Shown here piece by piece: positions 1 through 7,900 of a stretch of 9,835 bases of DNA (positions are counted from its first letter, which is position 1; each line of letters begins with the position of its first letter). The stretch covers positions 1 through 9,835 of the forward strand of contig CALISH010000036.1 in NCBI GenBank assembly GCA_938041275.1. The letters run 5' to 3'. Made by a program: the position numbers and the translations under genes. The notes under the pieces are model-generated. The model saw nothing but the letters and a program-made list of their open reading frames with translations. It had not been told where the DNA came from and did no database searches. The DNA is from an uncultured Solobacterium sp. (GTDB taxonomy: Bacteria; Bacillota_I; Bacilli_A; Erysipelotrichales; Erysipelotrichaceae).

Positions 1-251
1 CTATAAAAGTCTCTATAGTGTCCAACTAGATTAGTTATATATGCCACTAAGTCATGTTTAGCTATAAGAAGCATATTATTCTTATAGAAGTCTCTAAAGA
101 TATGATACAGGTCAATATAAATATTTAAACCTGTAGCGTCACTATTAGCAAACTCTCTAATAGTTAAATCAGTTAAAACATGGTAAGGAATCATATTAGA
201 TATAATAATTCCTTCTACACTAGCTTTATATCTTGATTGTAATTCTTGCAT
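1..251 (-). CDS. Unrecognised phage protein, 5' part only (runs off window)
   Basis: The frame is open from ATG at 251 to the left edge, giving 83 codons with no stop, so only the N-terminal part is seen. The start is well supported: a perfect AGGAGGT ribosome binding site lies about 8 bases upstream on the minus strand. The protein begins MQELQSRYKASVEGIIIS and is rich in hydrophobic and aromatic residues. The short segment RDFY occurs twice (about residues 52 and 80), which may reflect an internal repeat of helical segments. I see no signal peptide, metal-binding motif or recognisable family. It starts 37 bases after the zinc-binding protein gene ends, in the same direction, so it is probably the next gene of the same operon. 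Coding status is confident; function is unknown. Confidence 0.8.
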   Translation of the reverse strand, partial: MQELQSRYKASVEGIIISNMIPYHVLTDLTIREFANSDATGLNIYIDLYHIFRDFYKNNMLLIAKHDLVAYITNLVGHYRDFY

Positions 252-287
252 TGTCTATTACCTCCTATAGTTATAATATATAACTAA

Positions 288-701
288 TTAAGCATTTCCA
301 CAATACTTACAATGCACAGAGTTTCTTAATTTACGTAAACATGTATTGCATATCGGAGTAGAGAATCCCTTAGGTGGAGATGATTGTGTTTTACCACAAA
401 TAATACAAGTAAATGGTAATCGTTCTGCTTTAGCTAAACGCTCTAGACAGCTATCACAAAACATTAGCTTCATATCACGTACATCACGTTGGTCTATCTT
501 ATGACATGCCTGGCATTCAAAATCCCAATATTGTACATAACCTGGGTCTTCATTATCAAACTTACATGTTTCCCATATACATCTACCATTATTATTTAAA
601 TATACACAAGTTTTTCTTTCACATTTTTCAAACTGTTCATAAGGGGGCTGTGTATCACCCTTTAATTTATTTTCTTCTGATTGACCGCTACCAAAACTCA
701 T
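288..701 (-). CDS. Small cysteine-rich zinc-binding protein (14 Cys, several zinc knuckles)
   Basis: This 137-residue soluble protein has 14 cysteines in ordered pairs. C27-x4-C32-x8-C41-x4-C46 forms one four-cysteine site. C63-x2-C66 with C82-x2-C85 forms a second, and C99-x2-C102 with C118-x2-C121 a third. A last CxxC (C131, C134) sits three residues from the end. The spacing suggests two or three zinc-ribbon or treble-clef-like modules, consistent with nucleic-acid or protein binding, but I recognise no exact family. The last CxxC would need ligands from elsewhere (H130 is adjacent). The N-terminal 25 residues are polar and probably disordered. The start ATG at 701 overlaps an upstream in-frame TGA as ATGA, and only a weak GGTG-type site precedes it, so translation may be coupled to the gene before it. 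Coding is certain; the role is inferred only from the cysteines. Confidence 0.85.
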   Translation of the reverse strand: MSFGSGQSEENKLKGDTQPPYEQFEKCERKTCVYLNNNGRCIWETCKFDNEDPGYVQYWDFECQACHKIDQRDVRDMKLMFCDSCLERLAKAERLPFTCIICGKTQSSPPKGFSTPICNTCLRKLRNSVHCKYCGNA

Positions 702-751
702 TTCTTTTCACCAGATTTCTTTCTAGAATTAGTACGCTTACGACGTTTCTT
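698..751 (-). other. In-frame basic 3' extension behind the TAA of the upstream gene
   Basis: Directly after the TAA at 754-752 the same frame continues for 17 sense codons, reading KKRRKRTNSRKKSGEKK, and ends at TGA 700-698. That TGA overlaps the ATG of the zinc-binding protein gene as ATGA. The strongly basic tail and the tidy four-base overlap look like the genuine original end of the upstream gene, now cut off by a stop codon. Alternatives are rare stop-codon read-through or chance in purine-rich DNA. Confidence 0.45.
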
Positions 752-1057
752 TTATACAGGCTTCTTATCCTTATCTTCTTTCTTTGTAACTTCACGTATA
801 GCTTTAGCTATACCATCAATCACTTCTTTATCCGATACAGTTACACTACTAAGTAACGGAGAAATATCTTCATGATATTTAGGATTCTTTTGGGTATCCC
901 TAAACTTCTCAGCCATATCTTTCAATGTTTCATTAGCAGATTTTTTATCATACCAATTAATAATCTTAGCATCTACTTCTTTAATTTCTTCCTTAGTTAG
1001 CTTTAGATCGTCATCATCTAAATCTAAACGACGCATCGATTCTACTCCATATATCAT
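752..1057 (-). CDS. C-terminal part of a split, unrecognised charged protein
   Basis: The 101 codons from ATG 1057 to TAA 754-752 encode a highly charged, probably helical protein with an acidic patch LDLDDDDLKLTKEE and a lysine-rich end. I do not recognise the family. This ATG is probably not the true start: only a weak AAGG-type site precedes it, and the same frame stays open upstream to about 1264 with convincing coding content (a VPKGETLNVNDNIRVKL stretch followed by a proline/lysine-rich linker). That upstream frame has no start codon with a ribosome binding site, but the short ORF at 1210-1338 lies in the next frame with a strong site. Both are best read as one gene of about 195 codons carrying a one-base frameshift at the six-A run 1233-1238. 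The product may be non-functional, or made by frameshifting. Confidence 0.6.
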   Translation of the reverse strand: MIYGVESMRRLDLDDDDLKLTKEEIKEVDAKIINWYDKKSANETLKDMAEKFRDTQKNPKYHEDISPLLSSVTVSDKEVIDGIAKAIREVTKKEDKDKKPV

Positions 1058-1209
1058 AGAGTCTACCTTATCACCATCAGTGTCATCTTTAACTTTTTCT
1101 TTAGGTGGAGGATTTGGTCTAATAGGTTTTGGATGTACAGGTGTATTATTATTCTTAGTAGGTGATTCTTTGGCTTCAGAAAGTTTTACCCGTATATTAT
1201 CATTTACAT

Positions 1210-1338
1210 TTAGAGTTTCTCCCTTAGGAACGAAAAAACTAAACCGTTCGGTACACGGTAAGTATCAAATTCCTCCTTAGGTTTACCTTTAATTTTTCGA
1301 ATTATCCATTTAGCACAATTAGCAAGTTTCTTAAGCAT
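1210..1338 (-). CDS. N-terminal fragment (42 aa) of the same split gene
   Basis: ATG at 1338 has a strong AAGGAG site about 6 bases upstream, 11 bases after the resolvase gene ends. It encodes a basic N-terminus starting MLKKLANCAKWIIRKIKGKP and stops at TAA 1212-1210 after 42 residues. After codon 35, at a run of six T on the coding strand, this frame gives SFLREKL and stops. Moving back one base gives FVPKGETLNV and leads into the 752-1057 frame. The natural reading is YRVPNGLVFFVPKGETLNV, as if one T had been lost from a run of seven. The amphipathic basic N-terminus might contact nucleic acid or membrane, but that is a guess. A genuine 42-residue protein is the less likely alternative. 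Confidence 0.5.
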   Translation of the reverse strand: MLKKLANCAKWIIRKIKGKPKEEFDTYRVPNGLVFSFLREKL

Positions 1339-1349
1339 GATAAACTCCT

Positions 1350-2069
1350 TTACTTTATAATATAGTCTATTTCTTTAGTTATACCTTGATTCTCTAAAGA
1401 CTTAGATATGCCTTTAGCTTGTTTCTTAGTATATACTTTATCCATAAAGTATATATCTATTTCAACTCTAGGTTTTACTGAATAAAATCTTCTTACAGAA
1501 CCATCTATAACTAGAGTGTCATCTAACCAGATATTAGAATTAAACATATCAGAATACTTCTTTCCGATATTATCCCAGTCTGGTTTAGATAAAGGTCTTA
1601 TTAAACCAACTTCGGCTAATGCAGTCTCTTTCTTATTAAAATATTGTGGTGTTTTAAGATATACATTAAACTCAACTATAGTCGGAGTATAAAGCATTTG
1701 TTGTATCTGATTTAATTCACCAGAGTCAATCATACGACGCATACTACTATTGTCTTCTAACCCAGTTGGTGAATATACCTTAACAAATGAGCCATTACTT
1801 AAAGCAGCATTTGCTAAGTTATATCTATTAACTAATTGGAACCTAGGTCTTGGTGCACCCTCCGGTTCTTCATATAATATAACTCTAATATGGTTATATT
1901 GTGTATTATCTATAGCATTATGGTATGCTTCCATAATCTCAGCTTGTTGTTTATTACTAATACCTAACTCATTAGATATGAACTGTAGTCTATCACATTG
2001 ACCATTAGGTATTTCTCCGTACTTTTCTTCATATTGTAATAGTTTCTCGTGTCTTGTTTTACGTTTCAT
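1350..2069 (-). CDS. rusA: RusA-family Holliday junction resolvase
   Basis: This 239-residue protein is a RusA-type endonuclease, a metal-dependent enzyme that cuts four-way DNA junctions. In phages these enzymes resolve recombination or replication branches before packaging. The diagnostic core is KPDWDNIGK at residues 162-170, followed by WLDDTLV at 181-187 and KPRVEI at 199-204. D164, D166 and D183 or D184 correspond to the three catalytic aspartates of E. coli RusA (D70, D72, D91), and K170 corresponds to its K76. A PRPRF segment at 73-77 matches the usual N-terminal start of the domain. The first 60 residues are an extra, mostly helical N-terminus, making it about twice the length of E. 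coli RusA (120). The start ATG 2069 has a strong AAGGAGGG site. The gene lies just downstream of the structural-gene terminator, with no convincing promoter of its own visible, and leads into the split gene 11 bases later. Confidence 0.9.
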   Translation of the reverse strand: MKRKTRHEKLLQYEEKYGEIPNGQCDRLQFISNELGISNKQQAEIMEAYHNAIDNTQYNHIRVILYEEPEGAPRPRFQLVNRYNLANAALSNGSFVKVYSPTGLEDNSSMRRMIDSGELNQIQQMLYTPTIVEFNVYLKTPQYFNKKETALAEVGLIRPLSKPDWDNIGKKYSDMFNSNIWLDDTLVIDGSVRRFYSVKPRVEIDIYFMDKVYTKKQAKGISKSLENQGITKEIDYIIK

Positions 2070-2093
2070 ATTATAAGTGCCCTCCTTTCTGTA

Positions 2094-2130
2094 AATAAAA
2101 ACCCCGATAAGACACTTATGGTCTTATCGG
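2094..2130 (-). terminator. Rho-independent terminator after the structural gene block
   Basis: A perfect 10-base-pair stem (2104-2113 with 2121-2130, arms CCGATAAGAC and GTCTTATCGG) closes a 7-base loop. On the minus strand it is followed by GG and a T-rich tract (2103-2094). It lies 23 bases downstream of the 672-residue protein's stop and separates that gene from the resolvase cluster. The tail is T-rich only for minus-strand transcription, so I assign it to that strand. Confidence 0.85.
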
Positions 2131-2153
2131 AATGTTTTTGTTGATATAATAAA

Positions 2154-4172
2154 CTAATTATACATATGCATTATTCTATTCATTACAGTTTGAGTTAATG
2201 CTTGCATTGGACCATTAGATAATAACTGTTTAGCTTGCCCTTTGATAGACCAGTATGATAATCTAAATGCACGACCAATGTCTGTTTGGTTGATGTTTAC
2301 ACCAGCCATATTAGCTAGGTAAGTTAAAGCATTTACATTCTTTAATGAACTTTCCATAGATAAGTTACCAGATAAATCACCTATTACATCTGGAGCAATG
2401 ATATTCATGCTATGGTATAAGTCTTTAATATCCATAGATACATCGACTACAGTTGGTAGACCATCAATAGTCCAACCACCATCAGTACCCTTAGTTATAG
2501 ATAGTGAACCAATCATACCACTATCGATACTAAAGAACCCTTTATAGAATGCTCTGACTAAGAATGGTGATGCGTAACCATTAGCACCCATTTGTCTTGG
2601 AGCCGACATACAGATTAGATGAATAAGTGGAGCACCAATATTTAGGAACCAACTATATTTATCAAAATCTGGTGTAGTCAACTTAAGATTGACTGTATAG
2701 CTTACACTATGACTAGAGTCTGACCATATTTCTGGGAATACTAGTTTGCCACCAGCGAATACAGTCTTAGCACCAGTCTTTAAGTTATCAATGAATGTAC
2801 CAAAGCTACCAAACATGCTATCACCAGCATTCTTACTATCTGATGCTGTATTATTAATTACATTACCACTACTAGTATTAGCATTATCATAGAATGAGAT
2901 ATTAGTTAAACCAGTAATGAATTGTAACTCTCTAACCATACCAGACATCTCATTAACTTTAGAAGCTAATTGAGATTGGGTTGTATCATTACTAAAAGAC
3001 TCAGAAATAGATGTCTCTGAATTTAGATAGAATGCTACAGCACCATAATAAGATAATTGTTTTGATAGTGAAGATGTAGACGTCAAAGTCGACCAATCAA
3101 AGTTACCAATCTTACCACCATAAGGCGATTCTTCATCAGATATACCTAGGTAAGCAGCTAATGCATTAGTCATAGCATTTACATAAGTAAAATACTCTTT
3201 CTTAGCAAAACGTAATTGATAATATTTGGTTTCTTTACCCTTACCGACTATACCATCAGCTAATGATTGTAAAGATATACCATCGGCACCACCAGATAAC
3301 TTTTGAATCAAAGCATTCTTTTCTTTACTAGAATATCCTGCTAAGAATTCTGGTAATCCTGGTGTCATAATCAATAAAGGAATCTTAGATGCTATTTTGG
3401 CACCAAAGGTTCTACCTATATCTGTACCAGGAATACGTCTATCAGCTATATCCATCCATTGGTAAGGCATACCAAATACACGGTATAACTGAGATGTGTC
3501 AAATTCATTAATATTGATATTATAAGCATTAAAGTTTGATGCAGCAGCCATATCAGCAGTAGACGCTAGTGAATCTTCATATTCACGTTTTTGACCAGCT
3601 GCTACATCTTTACCAGAGTTCTTTATGATAGCATCTCTACCAGCTTTATAACCCTGCTCTAATGTCATACCAGCATTGCCTTGACCAGCAACAGCTTTAA
3701 CTGGACTTTTATTACTACCTTTGGTGGCACTACCATTACTATAGTCTACGGCTGTACCAGCAACACCAAGTTCAATTACGATATTACCTTTAATCATCTT
3801 TTGATTTTCAGTACTACCAGTACCCCAATAGCCTGCTGATACTTCTGCTGCTTTCTGTCTGATTACAGCTTGTTGTTGAGGACTCATACTACTATAATTG
3901 GATATCTCTTTAGCCATACGATAGTATTGTATTTCGCCATCAGACATCTTATCAGTACCAAGACGTTCAGCTGCCTCAGTAAACATTTGATAGTTGGCTA
4001 AATCTGTTTGGTTAAAAGGTTTACCTAGAGCTAGCTTTTCTGTACTACTAGAGTTCAAAACTGTACTTAAAGTCTTTTTAAGTTTATCAGCATCTCCACC
4101 GATACCATCTAAACCTTCATTACGTAAATTATTTAACGCTTTATCTGCCATATCTGTAGCAGTGGATGCCAC
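2154..4172 (-). CDS. Probable virion structural protein, tail or baseplate type
   Basis: This is a 672-residue protein, probably a large virion component. Residues 1-220 are rich in Ala, Ser, Gly, Gln and Asn, typical of extended or disordered structural regions. A conserved-looking segment LLIMTPGLPEFLAGYSSKEK lies near 267-286. The region at about 540-585 (GSLSITKG, GWTIDGLP, VDVSMDIKDLY) has the beta-strand pattern of tail-tube or baseplate-hub proteins of contractile-tailed phages. The C-terminus is helical. I do not recognise an exact family, so the structural role is inferred from composition, this pattern and the SH3-protein neighbour. The start is doubtful: the frame opens with GTG at 4172 without any ribosome binding site, unlike its neighbours. 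ATG at 4151 (residue 8) is also in frame, again without a site. A start upstream combined with a one-base shift is also possible. It ends with TAG shortly before the terminator. Confidence 0.75.
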   Translation of the reverse strand: MASTATDMADKALNNLRNEGLDGIGGDADKLKKTLSTVLNSSSTEKLALGKPFNQTDLANYQMFTEAAERLGTDKMSDGEIQYYRMAKEISNYSSMSPQQQAVIRQKAAEVSAGYWGTGSTENQKMIKGNIVIELGVAGTAVDYSNGSATKGSNKSPVKAVAGQGNAGMTLEQGYKAGRDAIIKNSGKDVAAGQKREYEDSLASTADMAAASNFNAYNININEFDTSQLYRVFGMPYQWMDIADRRIPGTDIGRTFGAKIASKIPLLIMTPGLPEFLAGYSSKEKNALIQKLSGGADGISLQSLADGIVGKGKETKYYQLRFAKKEYFTYVNAMTNALAAYLGISDEESPYGGKIGNFDWSTLTSTSSLSKQLSYYGAVAFYLNSETSISESFSNDTTQSQLASKVNEMSGMVRELQFITGLTNISFYDNANTSSGNVINNTASDSKNAGDSMFGSFGTFIDNLKTGAKTVFAGGKLVFPEIWSDSSHSVSYTVNLKLTTPDFDKYSWFLNIGAPLIHLICMSAPRQMGANGYASPFLVRAFYKGFFSIDSGMIGSLSITKGTDGGWTIDGLPTVVDVSMDIKDLYHSMNIIAPDVIGDLSGNLSMESSLKNVNALTYLANMAGVNINQTDIGRAFRLSYWSIKGQAKQLLSNGPMQALTQTVMNRIMHMYN

Positions 4173-4187
4173 TTTGAAGTAAATACC

Positions 4188-4210
4188 ATGGGGCAGTGCA
4201 GCTTCCCCAT
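4188..4210 (-). promoter_or_regulatory. Hairpin in the gap before the 672-residue protein gene
   Basis: The arms ATGGGG and CCCCAT (4205-4210 and 4188-4193) pair over an 11-base loop. The first arm begins directly after the TAA of the SH3 protein gene. Two ATG codons (4210 and 4189) lie in or at the edge of the stem, and both are out of frame with the downstream gene. No T-tract follows, so it is not an intrinsic terminator. It may control re-initiation or the start of the next gene. Confidence 0.4.
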
Positions 4211-4852
4211 TTATTTTCCCCGGAATGGATCCTCTTCTGCTTTAGCACGTGCTTTAGCATACATACCATCAGAATTTTCATTATTATAACGAGCATATGG
4301 GTCATATTGTTTAATCATAACCAATGTACTAGTTGGAATCCATTGGTTAATACCATTTTTAACACGATGACCTAATAAAGTCAAACGACGAGAAGAGTCT
4401 AGCATATAAACTATATGATAGCAGTTAGGTAAGCAAAGTTCTTTAGCAATCTTTTGACCATATGCATTTAAAGAACCAGGTTTAATACCAACGATATCAT
4501 TATATTTTAAAGTACGAGCATCTACTGGTGGGAATTTGGCAATATTAGAAGTATCTTCTTCTAAATAGTCAAATGTACCATATATAGAAGAGATACGTAC
4601 CCAACGTTCTGGTCTACCTGGTTCACTAATTCTACCCCAAACATTTTCACGTTCTTTAGAAATTTCTGGTGGAACTGCATAGATAATGCCAGGAGCAAAT
4701 GCATAAATGTGTACTACATCACCTGGACGTACAAATGAACGCATAAGAGCACGATCATTAGGTGTTTCGCGTACATATAAAGGTTTTTTACTTGTATTGA
4801 TGTAAACTTTGTATTCAACCTTTTTTGTGGTTGTGTTACCATTATCAGGCAT
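4211..4852 (-). CDS. Phage protein with two SH3-like domains, probably structural
   Basis: This 213-residue protein has two SH3-like modules. The first, about residues 14-92, follows the bacterial SH3b pattern: LYVRETPND, a turn, FVRPGDVVHIYA, then VWGRIS and RWVRISS. The second, about 116-185, reads as YNDIVGIKPGSLNAYGQ, then YHIVY, LTLLG and INQWIPTSTL, the pattern of SH3-like modules attached to phage tail and endolysin proteins. The C-terminus is polar and basic, and no catalytic domain is present, so it is more likely an adaptor or baseplate component than a lysin. There is no signal peptide. The start ATG 4852 has an excellent AAGGAGGT site. It lies between the polymerase gene and the 672-residue structural gene, probably cotranscribed with the latter, since only 38 bases separate them. 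Domain recognition is by eye; the virion role is inferred. Confidence 0.8.
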   Translation of the reverse strand: MPDNGNTTTKKVEYKVYINTSKKPLYVRETPNDRALMRSFVRPGDVVHIYAFAPGIIYAVPPEISKERENVWGRISEPGRPERWVRISSIYGTFDYLEEDTSNIAKFPPVDARTLKYNDIVGIKPGSLNAYGQKIAKELCLPNCYHIVYMLDSSRRLTLLGHRVKNGINQWIPTSTLVMIKQYDPYARYNNENSDGMYAKARAKAEEDPFRGK

Positions 4853-4899
4853 ATTAATTACCTCCTTAGAAAAAAGAAAAATAAAAATTTAATAAGATG

Positions 4900-4931
4900 T
4901 TCCACTAGGTCGATTTACAGACCTAGTGGAA
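4900..4931 (-). terminator. Stem-loop after the polymerase gene, likely terminator
   Basis: A perfect 12-base-pair stem (4900-4911 with 4920-4931, arms TTCCACTAGGTC and GACCTAGTGGAA) with an 8-base loop starts 7 bases after the polymerase stop codon. On the minus strand T-rich sequence follows, but only after about 10 bases (4889 down to 4867), so termination may be partial. It could instead protect the 3' end of the transcript. No promoter is obvious between it and the SH3 protein gene. Confidence 0.6.
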
Positions 4932-4937
4932 ATAATA

Positions 4938-7900
4938 TTATAATTCTGGGTCCCAAGGAATACCCATAATATCTTTTACATGTCTACTAAGTTCAATAAG
5001 AACTTTATTCATAGCAGCCATAATAAGTACAGACCCTACCATACGACCATTGATGGAATGAGTGGCTAGTAACGTATGTACTTTTTCATTCTTACGATAT
5101 TCACTTACAGGTTCTTTACCATTAGGGAAGATAGATTTTACTACACCTTTTAATGCAGAGTAGTATACTAGTTTATCACCTACACCCATAGTATCATCAT
5201 ACTTCACATAAAATTCAATAAGAACTTTGTCCTCAGCATGTTTAAGTTTACCAGTTGCAGGTAATTTACCAGTAGTATCATATTCCTTAGTGGGAATATT
5301 TAACTTTTCAAGATGTTTCTTAGTCTTATTGATATTAGATTCATAATCTTCTACAGTCTTACGTAATGTAGGTGATAACTCTTCTAATTCATTAGTACGA
5401 TAAATCTTGATACCTTGTAATACACCGGTTACTTTGGACTTGACTTTAATTTTACCTAGTTCACTAGCGTCTTCACCATCTAATTTAAGCTTAGCTAAAA
5501 TATCATTAGATGTTTCATCATCTGATGCTATTTGATAAGTAAATAAAGTATCACCTTCTTGTACAGGTGTACCTACTTTAGCAATAAAGTCAACTATATC
5601 TTCTTTATTAAGTTTCACGTCTATTTGTAATACTATATCAGAAGACATATCACCAGATAGTTTATCAGATATAATAGCACTATCTTCAAACCCTTCATCA
5701 GTATTCATAATAGCAATCTTTGCTAATGTACCAATATTGTATGAGAGATTACCAGTACCAACGTTATCTGAATAACTTGATTTATCATATGCTATGATAT
5801 CACCAGGTTTAACTTTAGACCCAACTTTAAGATCTGTATCTAGTTTAAGATTAACGAAGAAACCTCCATCGGAGTTCTTTTCTATACGGTTACGTAAATC
5901 TACATGCTCAACCATATCTTGTTCTGGATATCTGACGATCATATAATCATCAGTCATCTCAGTAATTACTCCTTTATACTTAGCTTTAAAAGCAAATGTA
6001 TCAGATGTCATATATGGTAATGCTTGGTCTGCACCATTAGTTACCAATAATGGATCACTACGTCTAGTTCTCATACCATGCTTAGATGTTTGAATAAATG
6101 TCATAGCTGTACGGAATGGATCATCATGTGTAGACCCTAATGGAGTTAATGCTTCAGTAATTGATAACGTATTAACGTCATTCATCTTATTTTCTTCGTT
6201 TTTATTATTATAGATATAACCACGTGTATCATTAATAGCCATATTAATCGTAGTCTGTCTATTAATACCAACGTTACCAGCAAAGCCTGTTGACATAGCT
6301 AACTTATTAACCATAGATTTATCATATGTACGTTTTTCTAGATTATAAGATCTGTCAGAGTTTAAGCCAGATAAGCCTTTGAAAGTAACTGTATTAGCAG
6401 TTTCCATTTCGAGTAATGGTGTAAGAATACTTAAGTCAGATGCAGTGGAGTCTGCTAAAGTTAAATCTATAACAGCAGACCGTTTCATAAACATCTTGCT
6501 ATCAGTTCTACCATTCTTATATTCAGCTAAGAATAATTGATATGCTGTAGCTAAAGACTTATAAACAAAATGAGCTAAACGTTCATTAGTACGGAAACGG
6601 TTACCTGTAATATCAGTATGCTTATTATATTGATTATCAGCTAATAGACTGCTTGCATACCCTAATGCTGTAATGTAATCGGTTGGTAAATTATACTTCT
6701 TACATACTTCAATAGTGATAGGGTCCATCATTAAGTTATAGAATGCATCTAAACCATTGGCTTTAATTCTACCACCATATTGATCTAACACATCTAACCA
6801 CATAGCTACACCATTAGTCTCAGCTATTGTATAGTCTTCTGTATTAATTTCAAATAAACCAGATACTAATAATGAAGTTTCTGGAGAATCATCATAAAGT
6901 AGGAATCCATCTTTAAACTTAATATAGTTTTTATCAGCAGTAGGTTTTTTCTCTTGAACTGTCCACCATACTTTAGCTCTATTTAATGCTTCAGATAAAC
7001 CTACAGAATATGCCATTACACAGATAACTGGAATATTCATCTGGTTAATGGATGCTCTAGCATGTGCTACAGTTTTACCTTGCTTATAGTATTTCTTAAA
7101 CTGTTCTTGATATGCTTCATCTGTCATTAGTTTACTATTAATCATTTTAACAACGTCATCATCTTCAGCAGATAATACGGTCTTATCTTTAGTATTAATA
7201 CCATAAGCTAATATATTTTCGCCAGGATCTTTAAACCCTGGTGTATTATGTAATTCATCTTGGTTAAATAAGATTTTTGTACCATCTTTAAACTCAATAT
7301 AAGAGAATTGAGATGCCATATCAATATATTCCATAGGGAGAATGTATTTAGCCGTAATCTTTAAGTTAGATCCGATAGCTATTTTCTTAATAGTAGCACA
7401 ACCCTTATATTTATTCTCTAGGATTTTGTATAATGCTCTAATGATAGCAGCCGTAGTATTAGTAGACTTGCCTTGCTGACCGTATTTATTAATCATAATC
7501 TTATTATAGTTGGTAACCAATTGTGATGTAGTCGGACCTGTCTTAATAATAGGAAGATTGATTAATTGTCCAGATATAGTCTTATCATTACCACGTAATC
7601 TCATAAATCGATTATCTATCAACTTAGGTACATCGAATGTAAGATTATGTCTAGTACCATTAGCGTCTTCTAGATGAACTCTATATGTCCATATAGAATC
7701 TTCCGATGTAGATGTATCATCTTTGTCTATACTAATAATAGACATCGGTATAGTTTTATTTTCTGTAAATGCGTGTATAGCTCTAACTATATCAGCATCT
7801 AAGTCATATTGTTTATCAAAATTGACTTTCTTTAAACCATCCCATTGTTCATCAATAGATTGAACTTCAGGAATATCCATTGGTTTTAATGGTTCTTCAG

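Noticed and set aside
698..1057. Reassignment of TAA as a sense codon
   Set aside because: TAA ends at least four other genes here (288, 1350, 4211, 4938) at natural positions, so a recoded genetic code is not supported.
506..1280. Plus-strand reading frames opposite the zinc-protein and split genes
   Set aside because: They lie antisense to better-supported genes, lack ribosome sites and have the Phe/Leu/Ser-rich content typical of shadow frames.
7780..7800. A DLDAD sequence inside the polymerase homologue that resembles the DxDxD metal-binding motif of beta-prime
   Set aside because: It lacks the NADFDGD context and lies before the beta lobe segment, in the wrong place for a catalytic loop. 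The protein is beta-like only.
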